In this document: in pieces, positions 17,394 to 25,416 of the stretch
How positions within the stretch are numbered: the first letter of the stretch is position 1
Layout: each line of letters opens with the position of its first letter
Assembly (NCBI GenBank): GCA_024401295.1
Contig: JAKSLG010000025.1
Span: forward strand, 1-34,267
Length of the DNA stretch: 34,267 nucleotides
Reading direction: 5' to 3'
From: Bacteroidales bacterium
Lineage (GTDB): Bacteria; Bacteroidota; Bacteroidia; Bacteroidales; Marinilabiliaceae
The notes under the pieces: model-generated
Told to the model about the DNA's origin: nothing
Seen by the model: only the letters and a program-made list of their open reading frames with translations
Database searches by the model: none
Made by a program: the position numbers and the translations under genes

Positions 17394-18637
17394 GTTCGCT
17401 CGCTCTGGTCATAGCAAAGCGTTATCTTTTCGCAAAGAAATCGCAGAATATCATCAACATAATATCGATGATTTCTTCGATTGGCATTTTGGTCGGAACG
17501 GCCGCCTTGCTTATCGTCTTGAGTGTTTTCAATGGATTGAATATATTTGTCGGATCACTTTTCGGAGCATTTGATCCAGAGCTGAAGATCGAGCCTGTGC
17601 AAGGCAAAGTCTTTGAGGCCGATAGTGTCTTTGTTCAGGAAATCATTGATTTGGATGAAGTCAAGGCCGCATCATGCATCTTGTGCGACAATGCCCTTTT
17701 GGCTTATCAGAAACGACAGATGCCGGCAATGGTTATGGGCGTCGATTCAGCGTTTCAGATGGTGACGGATATAGACAGCATCATCTATGAAGGGCGATAT
17801 CTGATTGATAGCGAACAGTTTGATTATTGTATGCCAGGTGCAATACTTGCAGATCAGTTGGGTGCCCGTTCGACATCGGTGGCCTCGCGCATTACGCTTT
17901 ATACGCCACGAAGAACGGGTAAAATAAACATGGCGATGCCAGAAAAATCGTTCGTTCAAGAAGAAGCAAGCATCTGTGGCGCATTTGCAGTCAAGCAAGT
18001 TGACTATGATTCAAACTATGCTCTTGTGTCGATAGAGCAGGCGCGCAGGTTGTTCTGCTATGATGGCGATGAAGTCTCGGCTATTGGATTAAGATTGAAA
18101 GAAGGAACGGATGTAGATGCCCTGAAGGAAAAAATAATGCTCATTGCGGATGGAAGGAATCTTGTTGTGAACGATCGTTTCGAGCAACACAAGTCTTTTT
18201 TCAGAATGATGCAGGTCGAGAAATTCATGGCATTTCTGATACTCACGTTCATAATCGTCATTGCGGCATTCAACATAATCGGTTCGCTCTCGATGCTGAT
18301 ATTTGAGAAAAAAGAGAGCATTGGCATTTTGAAAAGCATGGGCGCAAGTCAAAGTCTCGTAACAAGGATATTCCTTTTCGAAGGATGGCTTGTATCGCTT
18401 GGCGGCGTTGTTCTTGGTATTATTCTTGGCATTATTCTGGTGCTTGTGCAGGAACATTTTGGAATTATCGGATTTGCTAATTCTGAAGATTATATCATTA
18501 GTGCATATCCAGTAGAGTTGCGCATTGGCGATGTTTTTCTCGTCTTTGTGACAGTTTCGATTGTTGGTATTCTTGCAGCATGGTATCCTGTAAAGGCCAT
18601 TGTCGGCCGATATTACAACCAGAGTAGCGAAGAATAG
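17390..18637 (+). CDS. FtsX-like ABC transporter permease, LolC/LolE family
   Basis: 415 aa. It has one N-terminal membrane helix (about residues 21-47), a large periplasmic domain (about 50-275) and three C-terminal helices (about 279-303, 333-357 and 378-400). The N-terminus LALVIAKRYLFAKKSQNIINIISMIS and the FEKKESIGILKSMGAS loop between membrane helices are typical of lipoprotein-releasing LolC/E proteins. These extract outer-membrane lipoproteins from the inner membrane with the ATPase LolD, which is not in this window. It overlaps the methyltransferase gene by 4 bases and is the last gene of the galE-glmS-rbfA run. Confidence 0.92.
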   Translation: MSSLALVIAKRYLFAKKSQNIINIISMISSIGILVGTAALLIVLSVFNGLNIFVGSLFGAFDPELKIEPVQGKVFEADSVFVQEIIDLDEVKAASCILCDNALLAYQKRQMPAMVMGVDSAFQMVTDIDSIIYEGRYLIDSEQFDYCMPGAILADQLGARSTSVASRITLYTPRRTGKINMAMPEKSFVQEEASICGAFAVKQVDYDSNYALVSIEQARRLFCYDGDEVSAIGLRLKEGTDVDALKEKIMLIADGRNLVVNDRFEQHKSFFRMMQVEKFMAFLILTFIIVIAAFNIIGSLSMLIFEKKESIGILKSMGASQSLVTRIFLFEGWLVSLGGVVLGIILGIILVLVQEHFGIIGFANSEDYIISAYPVELRIGDVFLVFVTVSIVGILAAWYPVKAIVGRYYNQSSEE

Positions 18638-18682
18638 TACGTTTTTTGAGTGCCATAAGCATTTATCAATAGAAGGAATTAA

Positions 18683-18874
18683 CCTGAAATAGCAGAACGT
18701 CGAAATCAGACATTACCTCAGATGGCATTGGCTTGGCTTCTTGCACACGAGGGTGTAACGAGTGTGATTGTGGGTGCGAGCAGTGTCTCTCAGCTTGATA
18801 GTAACCTTGATGCAGCATCAAATCTGACATTCACAGAGGCAGAAATGAATGAAATAAATCAGATTTTGGGCTGA
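18683..18874 (+). pseudogene. C-terminal remnant of an aldo/keto reductase gene
   Basis: An in-frame stretch of 63 codons, with no start codon of its own at the left edge and a stop (TAA) directly before it, reads PEIAERRNQTLPQMALAWLL and then ...VTSVIVGASSVSQLDSNL...FTEAEMNEIN. This is the C-terminal third of the aldo/keto reductase family (YghZ/MgrA-like), including the NADP-binding VGA(S) segment. The rest of the enzyme (about 260 residues) is missing; 18638-18682 holds nothing like it. It is a decayed gene, not an expressed protein. Confidence 0.88.
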
Positions 18875-18928
18875 ATGAGAATCAATGTTGGGCAAAAATT
18901 TCTAATTTAGCGGAAAAATTGAATTCCT

Positions 18929-19951
18929 ATGGAAAACACTATTGATTGGAACAGCCTTGCCTTCCAATATATGAAGGCTGACTATAACGTACGTTGCTAC
19001 TACAAAGACGGTAAATGGGGCGAACTCGAAGTTAGCTCTGACGAGAACATTCACATCCACATGGCTTCTACATGCCTCCACTACGGTCAGGAAGCATTTG
19101 AAGGCTTGAAGGCCTTCCGTGGTAAAGACGGCAAGATTCGCGTCTTCCGCATGGATGAGAATGCAAAGCGTCTCCAGAAGACTTGTGATGGCATTTTGAT
19201 GGCAAAATTGCCTATCGAGAAGTTTGAAGAAGCCGTGCGCAAGGCCGTTTTGCTCAACGAGCGTTTCGTTCCACCATATGAGTCAGGTTGCTCGCTCTAT
19301 ATTCGTCCACTTTTGATAGGTGTTTCACCTCGCGTAGGCGTTAACCCATCAACAGAATATCTCTTTGTCATCTTCGTGATGCCTGTAGGTCCATACTTCA
19401 AGGATGGCTTCAAGTCGACACCTGTCTGCATCCTTCGTGGCTATGACCGTGCAGCTCCACTCGGCACTGGTACATTCAAGGTCGGCGGCAACTATGCAGC
19501 ATCATTGAAGCCTGGTTCAATCGGCAAGGAGAAGGGTTATTCGGCTGTTCTCTATCTCGATGCAAAAGAGAAGAAATATCTCGACGAGTGTGGTCCTGCA
19601 AACTTCTTTGCAATCAAGGACAACAAGTATATCACTCCAAAGTCAAGTTCGATTTTGCCTTCAATCACAAACATGAGTCTCCAGCAGCTTGCAAAGGACA
19701 ACGGACTCACGGTTGAGCAGCGTCAGATTCCAGAAGATGAACTTGCAACGTTTGAAGAGGCAGCAGAGTGTGGTACTGCAGCTGTTATCAGCCCAATTTG
19801 CCGTGTTGACGACCTTGACCTCAACAAGACTTACACTTTCGGTAAGGAAGGCGAGTGCGGACCAGTCTGCACCAAGCTTTACAATCAGCTTCGTGCAATC
19901 CAGTATGGTGATGCACCGGACACACATGGCTGGGTAAGCATCATCGAATAA
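18929..19951 (+). CDS. ilvE: Branched-chain amino acid aminotransferase
   Basis: 340 aa, fold class IV PLP enzyme. It transfers amino groups between glutamate and Leu, Ile or Val (last synthetic or first degradative step). Motifs include HMASTCLHYGQEAFEGLKAFRG near residue 46, YIRPLLIG, and GTFKVGGNYAAS, in which Lys184 is the expected PLP-binding lysine. ECGPANFFAI and EECGTAAVISPI complete the family pattern. It appears to be a single-gene unit ending in a terminator 35 bases after the stop. Confidence 0.96.
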   Translation: MENTIDWNSLAFQYMKADYNVRCYYKDGKWGELEVSSDENIHIHMASTCLHYGQEAFEGLKAFRGKDGKIRVFRMDENAKRLQKTCDGILMAKLPIEKFEEAVRKAVLLNERFVPPYESGCSLYIRPLLIGVSPRVGVNPSTEYLFVIFVMPVGPYFKDGFKSTPVCILRGYDRAAPLGTGTFKVGGNYAASLKPGSIGKEKGYSAVLYLDAKEKKYLDECGPANFFAIKDNKYITPKSSSILPSITNMSLQQLAKDNGLTVEQRQIPEDELATFEEAAECGTAAVISPICRVDDLDLNKTYTFGKEGECGPVCTKLYNQLRAIQYGDAPDTHGWVSIIE

Positions 19952-19985
19952 TATTTCGGATATAAAACGAAAGAAATAGAAGTCT

Positions 19986-20019
19986 AAAGGCAGTCGCTCG
20001 TGTGGTGGCTGCCTTTTTT
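19986..20019 (+). terminator. Terminator after ilvE
   Basis: AAAGGCAG (19986-19993) pairs with CTGCCTTT (20009-20016), and the T-run extends to 20019. Confidence 0.85.
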
Positions 20020-20056
20020 GTCACTTGTTCGTGGTGTCAGCTCGCTGAAAAAGAGT

Positions 20057-20064
20057 TATCTTTG
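20057..20064 (+). promoter_or_regulatory. Candidate -7 box for riboflavin synthase
   Basis: TATCTTTG matches the Bacteroidota TAnnTTTG consensus exactly, 63 bases before the ATG at 20128. The nearest TTG (20025-20027) is too far upstream to be a good -33 box. I do not recognise an FMN riboswitch in the short leader. Confidence 0.5.
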
Positions 20065-20127
20065 TGGCGGTTGTTCTGCACAATAGAGCAAATTCATAAG
20101 TCAAAAAACAAAAGACAAGATAAGAAT

Positions 20128-20727
20128 ATGTTTTCAGGAATAGTAGAGGAGACAGCGATCGTGACACGCATCGTTGACGAAAACAGCAATAAGCATTTCA
20201 CGTTGAAATGTTCGTTTACCAACGAGTTGAAGATTGATCAGAGTGTTGCGCACAATGGTGTGTGTCTGACAGTTGTTGACATCAAGGGCGACGAATATAC
20301 GGTGACAGCCATGATTGAGACGCTCAACAAGTCGAATTTGGGTCTGCTGAAAGTCGGCGACAAGGTGAATGTAGAGCGTTCGATGATGATGAATGGCCGT
20401 CTGGATGGTCATATCGTGCAGGGCCATGTTGATATGACAGCCGACTGCATCGAGAAGATTGACCAGAATGGTTCATATACGTTCACGTTCAGATATTCGT
20501 TTGACCGCGAGATGGCGAAGAAGGGCTATATGACTGTTGATAAGGGAAGTGTGACGGTCAATGGTGTGAGCCTGACGGTATGCAATTCTGAAAATGACAG
20601 TTTCCAGGTCAACATCATTCCTTATACTTACGATAATACGAATTTTCATCAGATTGAGGTCGGTACGAAGGTCAATCTTGAGTTCGATATCATCGGCAAG
20701 TATATTGCTCGCATGAACAGTATCTGA
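20128..20727 (+). CDS. ribE: Riboflavin synthase, alpha subunit
   Basis: 199 aa when started at 20128, the usual family length. An upstream in-frame ATG at 20002 would add 42 residues unlike the family and would start inside the ilvE terminator, so it is rejected. The enzyme dismutates two 6,7-dimethyl-8-ribityllumazine molecules into riboflavin. The two lumazine-binding repeats are visible: MFSGIVEE...[11 protein letters not shown]...SNLG in the first half and GHIVQGHVD...[13 protein letters not shown]...NTNFH in the second. The rlpA-like gene follows after 2 bases. Confidence 0.95.
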   Translation: MFSGIVEETAIVTRIVDENSNKHFTLKCSFTNELKIDQSVAHNGVCLTVVDIKGDEYTVTAMIETLNKSNLGLLKVGDKVNVERSMMMNGRLDGHIVQGHVDMTADCIEKIDQNGSYTFTFRYSFDREMAKKGYMTVDKGSVTVNGVSLTVCNSENDSFQVNIIPYTYDNTNFHQIEVGTKVNLEFDIIGKYIARMNSI

Positions 20728-20729
20728 TT

Positions 20730-21173
20730 ATGAAGATTCTACGCTTTATCTTGATGCTTGTCGTCGTTGCGATGCTGGCATCGTGCGGCTCGTCGCGTCC
20801 ATCGTCTTATTCTCCAACGACAAAGAAGAAGCCGACGACAACGACGAAGCCATCGAGTGGTGGAAGTCAGGTTGGCAAAGTGTTGACGGGCAAGGCTTCA
20901 TATTATGCCGATAAATTTCATGGTCGTCCGACGGCCAGCGGTGAGAAATATGACAAACGAGCCTTGACGGCGGCACACCGCACGTTGGATTTTGGCACGA
21001 AGGTGAAAGTGACAAATCTCAGCAATGGCAAGTCGGTGACGGTGCGGATAAATGACAGAGGGCCATTTGTCGAAGGGCGTATAATTGACCTTTCGAGTGC
21101 AGCTGCAGACAAGATTGACATGAAGACTGCGGGTGTTGTCAATGTGAAAGTTGAGATATTGAGCGTGCCATAG
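20730..21173 (+). CDS. rlpA: RlpA-family septal ring lipoprotein
   Basis: 147 aa. The lipoprotein signal ends at LASC with Cys19, and a Ser/Thr/Lys/Pro-rich linker spans about 21-45. The double-psi beta-barrel domain follows: [35 protein letters not shown] (His83) and RINDRGPF (Asp109), the catalytic region of RlpA lytic transglycosylases that cut denuded glycan strands. No SPOR domain is present, so it may not localise to septa as the E. coli protein does. It starts 2 bases after ribE, so it is probably cotranscribed. Confidence 0.9.
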   Translation: MKILRFILMLVVVAMLASCGSSRPSSYSPTTKKKPTTTTKPSSGGSQVGKVLTGKASYYADKFHGRPTASGEKYDKRALTAAHRTLDFGTKVKVTNLSNGKSVTVRINDRGPFVEGRIIDLSSAAADKIDMKTAGVVNVKVEILSVP

Positions 21174-21190
21174 CACGCGATGCTAAGGAC

Positions 21191-21239
21191 GAAAAAAGCA
21201 CGGACTTGAAGGTCAATCCTCTTGTCCGTGCTATCTGTT
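21191..21239. terminator. Bidirectional terminator between rlpA and the ThiD/AraC gene
   Basis: AGCACGGAC (21197-21205) pairs perfectly with GTCCGTGCT (21224-21232). On the minus strand the stem is followed by TTTTTTC, a good terminator for the gene at 21254-22366. On the plus strand the tail is ATCTGTTTTG, a weaker one for rlpA. Confidence 0.85.
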
Positions 21240-21253
21240 TTGTTTAATTCTGA

Positions 21254-22366
21254 TTATCGCAGTTTTGAAGGCGAAACGCCCTTTATCTTTTTGAAATATG
21301 TTGCGAACTGCGATTGCGAACTGAATCCGAACTCAAAAGCCACTTCCTGAATAGTCTTTTGAGTGCATAGGAGAAGGCGTTCGGCTTCGTTAGTGATATA
21401 TTCAGCAATAAGCTGCTTTGGCGATTTGCCCGCCACGCGACGTGTGATTTGGGCCAGATATCTGTGAGTTACGCAAAGCATGTTGGCATACGTATGTGTG
21501 TCTCGAATCTGCTTGTGGCAGTTGGCGACGTGCTCCATGAACATGTTGTAGAGCTGCATCTGTCTGTTGCTGACATCGTGGCTATTCTCGCGTTGCATCA
21601 ATCGATGAGTGATGCCGAAACTCGATTCGAGCGAATAGAGCACGAGTGATTTGATGTAGTCGTGGGCACGTGCGACGGCATTTTCAGTCGATTCGCCCAT
21701 TGCAAGGAATGTCGTGATGGCAGATGACAAGCTGCCATGTATGCCATGCGTCTTCCAGTTGTCTGTGTCTGGCAGGGTGAAAAGCGAAACGTTGTCATTG
21801 GCCATGAGCACGTTGGTCAGCACCCCTTTGGCATGACGGCCACCGCATATGAGAACCGCCTTCGGCCCGCTCTTGATGAGCTCTGTTGCGGCTTCGATCA
21901 TGCCCGTCGAGCCAACGATGGAATGATTGAGCAGGATTTCGGCATCATGAAATTTGAGAACCAGAATGTCGGTCATAGGCCATATTGTGCGCTTCATGGC
22001 GTCGATGGCATCGTTGTCCATCAGCGATCTGCCTTGCGACGATTCGATGCTCATGCCACACACGATGTTCGGCATTGCGTGAATTTCCTTTGTTATGGCA
22101 TCGATGATGTCCGGCGTCCCAACCATGCCGATTTTGATGGCATTCGGGCGAATGTCGTTCAATAGTGACCTGATCTGGTCTCCGATGATGTTGGTAGGAA
22201 GATTGAAGACCGAATGTATGCCTTGGCTATTCTGCACAGCAACGGAAGTGAGTGCTGTGACGGCATATGCCCCAAGTGCTCCGATTGTGCGTATGTCGCC
22301 CTGAATACCCGCGCCACCCGTTGAGTCTGAGCCAGTTATTGATAGTATGGTTGTCAATCGTTCCAT
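21254..22366 (-). CDS. Degenerate ThiD-like kinase domain fused to AraC-type DNA-binding domain
   Basis: 370 aa from the ATG at 22366. The upstream in-frame start at 22435 is rejected because a good promoter lies between the two. Residues 1-245 follow the hydroxymethylpyrimidine (phosphate) kinase fold: ILSITGSDSTGGAGIQGDI, LGAYAVTALTSVAVQN, IKIGMVG. Key motifs are altered: the NTHGTGCT anion hole/catalytic Cys is KTHGIHGS (206-212), the DPVM segment is GMSI (104-107), and TPN is VLK (136-138). Residues about 265-370 form a complete AraC/XylS domain with two helix-turn-helices (YANMLCVTHRYLAQITRRVAGKSP; IQEVAFEFGFSSQSQFATYFKKIKGVSP). The likely reading is a transcription factor whose kinase-like domain senses an HMP, pyridoxal or related ligand; this is an inference. 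No thiamine or B6 synthesis genes lie nearby. Confidence 0.88.
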   Translation of the reverse strand: MERLTTILSITGSDSTGGAGIQGDIRTIGALGAYAVTALTSVAVQNSQGIHSVFNLPTNIIGDQIRSLLNDIRPNAIKIGMVGTPDIIDAITKEIHAMPNIVCGMSIESSQGRSLMDNDAIDAMKRTIWPMTDILVLKFHDAEILLNHSIVGSTGMIEAATELIKSGPKAVLICGGRHAKGVLTNVLMANDNVSLFTLPDTDNWKTHGIHGSLSSAITTFLAMGESTENAVARAHDYIKSLVLYSLESSFGITHRLMQRENSHDVSNRQMQLYNMFMEHVANCHKQIRDTHTYANMLCVTHRYLAQITRRVAGKSPKQLIAEYITNEAERLLLCTQKTIQEVAFEFGFSSQSQFATYFKKIKGVSPSKLR

Positions 22367-22370
22367 AATG

Positions 22371-22402
22371 CAAAAATAGATATGAATAGCGATTGTACCA
22401 AA
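22371..22402 (-). promoter_or_regulatory. Promoter of the ThiD/AraC gene, nearly leaderless
   Basis: Read on the minus strand: TTTG (22402-22399), 20 bases, then TATTTTTG (22378-22371), an exact fit to the Bacteroidota TTTG-N20-TAnnTTTG consensus. The last G of the -7 box is only 5 bases before the A of the ATG at 22366, so transcription is predicted to start at or within a few bases of the start codon. Confidence 0.6.
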
Positions 22403-22563
22403 TTGCCATTCCCGTTTTGAAAATAAAAATGTCATATTTGAAATGTCAGAATGAGAACGCTGATGTCTGATATTGTAAATTTTTTTGTCAGCAAATCATG
22501 GCTTCAGGCATAATTCATCTCGATTGAAAAGCCATGAAAAAGTGACAAATGCGAAAAACTCGC

Positions 22564-22571
22564 TATTTTTG
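22564..22571 (+). promoter_or_regulatory. Candidate -7 box for polA
   Basis: TATTTTTG matches TAnnTTTG, 22 bases before the polA ATG. No clear TTTG lies at the expected -33 distance. The polA and ThiD/AraC promoters are divergent within a 227-base gap. Confidence 0.45.
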
Positions 22572-22593
22572 CAGAAACATATAAAACGGAATC

Positions 22594-25389
22594 ATGAAAA
22601 ACGCATATCTCCTCGACGCATACGCTCTTATCTATCGAGCCTATTATGCCTTTTTGCGTTCGCCACGCATCAATTCGAAAGGTGTCAACACTTCTGCAAT
22701 TTTTGGCTTTGTCAATACGGTCGTTGATGTTCTTTCGAAGCGTAAGCCCGACTACATAGCCGTGGCATTTGATGTTCATGGCCCGACATTCCGTCATGAG
22801 ATGTATCCGGAATACAAGGCGCAGCGCGAGGCCCAGCCGGAAGATATTAGTGTTGCTGTCCCATATATCAAGCAATTCCTCAAGGCAATGAATATCACCG
22901 TTGTTGAATGTCCTGGTTATGAGGCAGATGATATCATCGGAACGCTCTCTGTGCAGCTCAAGGATAAAGTCGACACCGTTTTCATGATGACTCCCGACAA
23001 GGACTATGCGCAGCTCGTTCGCGACAATGTCAAGATGTATCGTCCATCGACGAGCGGCGGTGCAGAAGAGTGGGGTCTTGCCGAGATTCAGGAGCACTAC
23101 GGTGTTGAGCGTGCCGATCAGATTATCGACCTTCTTGGTTTGTGGGGCGATTCGTCCGACAACATTCCGGGATGCCCTGGAGTTGGCGAGAAACGTGCCA
23201 AAGAGCTTCTTGCAAGTTATGGTTCCATAGATGGAATCTATGAGCATATCGACGAGATCAAGGGAAAGATGAAGGATAATTTCATCAACAACAAGGATTT
23301 GGTCATGCTGTCGCGCACGTTGGCAACGATCATAACCGATGCTCCTGTAGATTTTGATTTTGAAGGTTCGCAGATGAAGGCGCCGAACAGGGTAGAGCTT
23401 CAGAAACTTTTTGCAGAACTTGAATTCCGCAATGTCATGCCTCGCATCGATGCTCTTTTTGCGCCACAGCAGCAAAGTGAGCTTGGCGGACTTTTCGGTT
23501 CGGCCGACGATAATGCGGCAGCAGAAGAAGAAATCATACCCGAAATCGCCCTCAAGACGAGCAAAGATGTTGAACATGAATATATCGTCGTCAACACCGA
23601 TGAGGAGCTGAAGCGTCTTGCCGATGAACTCCGAAAGGCGCCTTTGGTATGCTTCGATACGGAGACGACCAGCATCGAAGCCATGCAGGCAGATATTGTC
23701 GGAATGTCGTTTGCAACAGAAGCCCACAAGGCTTATTATATTCCCTTTGCCGCCGAGGAAGGTCTCTTTGCTATGGATAATTACGGCGATGCCAAGCGTC
23801 GTCTGGAATATTTCAAGGATATCTTCGAGTCGGATAGCATCATCAAGGTGGGGCAGAACATGAAATATGACATCCTCATCTTGTCACATTATGGCATCGA
23901 GGTCAAAGGAACGCTCTATGATACGATGATTGCTCACTTCCTTCTTTATCCGGGGCAGCGTCATAACATGGATGACATGTCAGCCACTTTGCTCCACTAT
24001 CAGCCGATATCCATCGAGACTTTGATTGGCAAGGGCAGCCAGCAGAAGAGCATGAAAGATGTTCCGCTCGAAACGATAAAAGAATATGCTGCAGAAGATG
24101 CCGATGTGACATTGCAATTGTGGCAGGCACTTGAGCCAAAACTGAAGGCTCAACCGGAAATATTCAAGCTGTTTACTGAAATTGAAATGCCGCTCATGCC
24201 TGTCCTTGCCGACATGGAGAAGACCGGTGTCGCCCTCGATTCGGCGTCGATGGATGTTTTTTCGGTTCATCTGAAAGAGCAGATTGCCGCTTCGGAGCAG
24301 AAGATATATGAATATGCAGGCGAGACATTCAACATCGGCAGTCCGAAGCAGGTCGGCGAAATTCTTTTCGAGAAGATGAAGGTCGATGATTCGGCGAAGA
24401 AGACCAAGACAGGCCAGTATTCAACGAGCGAAGAGACACTTCAGAAACTTGCACACGACCATCCGATTGCAGCTGAGATTTTGAATTATCGAGGTTTGCT
24501 CAAATTGCTCAACACATATTCGGAAGCATTGCCGAAACTTGTCAATCCGCGCACAGGCCGCATTCACACGTCGTTCAATCAGACGGTTGTCATCACAGGT
24601 CGTCTGTCGAGCACGAATCCGAACTTGCAGAACATTCCGATCCGCGATGAGAATGGTAAGGAGATACGCAAGGCTTTTGTCGCAACTGATGACAGCCACG
24701 TGCTTCTCGCGGCCGACTATTCGCAGGTTGAATTGCGTCTGATGGCTCATTTCAGCAATGACGAGCATCTGATTGCAGCCTTCAATCGTGGCGAAGATAT
24801 CCATGCAGCTACGGCTGCCAAAGTCTTCAAGGTGCCGCTCGACGAGGTCACTAAGGATATGCGTCGCAAGGCAAAAACGGCCAATTTCGGCATAATATAC
24901 GGCATCAGCGCCTTTGGTCTGGCCGAGCGTCTCGACATTCCGCGAAAGGAGGCCAAGGAGATTATCGATGGCTATTTCGAGAGCTTCCAGGGCGTGCGTG
25001 ATTATATGGACAAGTGCATCGAAGATGCCAAGACAACGGGCGCTGTAACCACGCTTTTCGGCCGTCGTCGTGAACTTGACGACATTAACTCCAAGAACTC
25101 CGTCGTGCGCGGCGTGGCCGAGCGCAATGCGATAAATGCACCAATACAGGGCACGGCTGCCGACATCATCAAGATTGCGATGATAGAAATCTTCAAGGCT
25201 CTCAACGAAAAACAACTCAAGACCAAGATGATTCTGCAGGTGCATGACGAACTTGTCTTCGACACGCCGGTCGATGAGGTCGAAGTCGTAAAGCAGTTGG
25301 TTTGCGAAAAGATGGAAAATGCATGCAAGCTCAATGTGCCCCTGTTGGCAGAAGTCGGCATCGGCAAGAACTGGCTTGAGGCGCATTGA
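22594..25389 (+). CDS. polA: DNA polymerase I
   Basis: 931 aa with all three domains. The 5'-3' flap nuclease domain opens with YLLDAYALIYRAYYAF and contains AFDVHGPTFRHEMYPEYKAQR and the helix-hairpin-helix IPGCPGVGEKRA. The 3'-5' exonuclease looks active: FDTETT (Asp355, Glu357), VGQNMKYD and YAAEDADVT are intact. The polymerase domain has motif A ADYSQVELR (Asp708), the O-helix RRKAKTANFGIIYG, and motif C QVHDELVFD (Asp885). It acts in Okazaki fragment processing and repair. The start is the first Met of the conserved N-terminus. The aminotransferase gene follows after 27 bases. Confidence 0.98.
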   Translation: MKNAYLLDAYALIYRAYYAFLRSPRINSKGVNTSAIFGFVNTVVDVLSKRKPDYIAVAFDVHGPTFRHEMYPEYKAQREAQPEDISVAVPYIKQFLKAMNITVVECPGYEADDIIGTLSVQLKDKVDTVFMMTPDKDYAQLVRDNVKMYRPSTSGGAEEWGLAEIQEHYGVERADQIIDLLGLWGDSSDNIPGCPGVGEKRAKELLASYGSIDGIYEHIDEIKGKMKDNFINNKDLVMLSRTLATIITDAPVDFDFEGSQMKAPNRVELQKLFAELEFRNVMPRIDALFAPQQQSELGGLFGSADDNAAAEEEIIPEIALKTSKDVEHEYIVVNTDEELKRLADELRKAPLVCFDTETTSIEAMQADIVGMSFATEAHKAYYIPFAAEEGLFAMDNYGDAKRRLEYFKDIFESDSIIKVGQNMKYDILILSHYGIEVKGTLYDTMIAHFLLYPGQRHNMDDMSATLLHYQPISIETLIGKGSQQKSMKDVPLETIKEYAAEDADVTLQLWQALEPKLKAQPEIFKLFTEIEMPLMPVLADMEKTGVALDSASMDVFSVHLKEQIAASEQKIYEYAGETFNIGSPKQVGEILFEKMKVDDSAKKTKTGQYSTSEETLQKLAHDHPIAAEILNYRGLLKLLNTYSEALPKLVNPRTGRIHTSFNQTVVITGRLSSTNPNLQNIPIRDENGKEIRKAFVATDDSHVLLAADYSQVELRLMAHFSNDEHLIAAFNRGEDIHAATAAKVFKVPLDEVTKDMRRKAKTANFGIIYGISAFGLAERLDIPRKEAKEIIDGYFESFQGVRDYMDKCIEDAKTTGAVTTLFGRRRELDDINSKNSVVRGVAERNAINAPIQGTAADIIKIAMIEIFKALNEKQLKTKMILQVHDELVFDTPVDEVEVVKQLVCEKMENACKLNVPLLAEVGIGKNWLEAH

Positions 25390-25416
25390 TCAAATAGAAA
25401 AATAGAACTGGAAGAA

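Noticed and set aside
20028-20127. Possible FMN riboswitch ahead of riboflavin synthase
   Set aside because: The leader after the predicted promoter is about 55 bases and shows none of the conserved RFN helices.
22504-23727. 407-codon open frame on the minus strand across the start of polA
   Set aside because: It lies opposite the polA nuclease domain, has no recognisable domain, and is explained by the codon pattern of the plus-strand gene.
24421-25386. 321-codon open frame on the minus strand across the end of polA
   Set aside because: It is antisense to the intact polymerase motifs A, B and C and has no family features.
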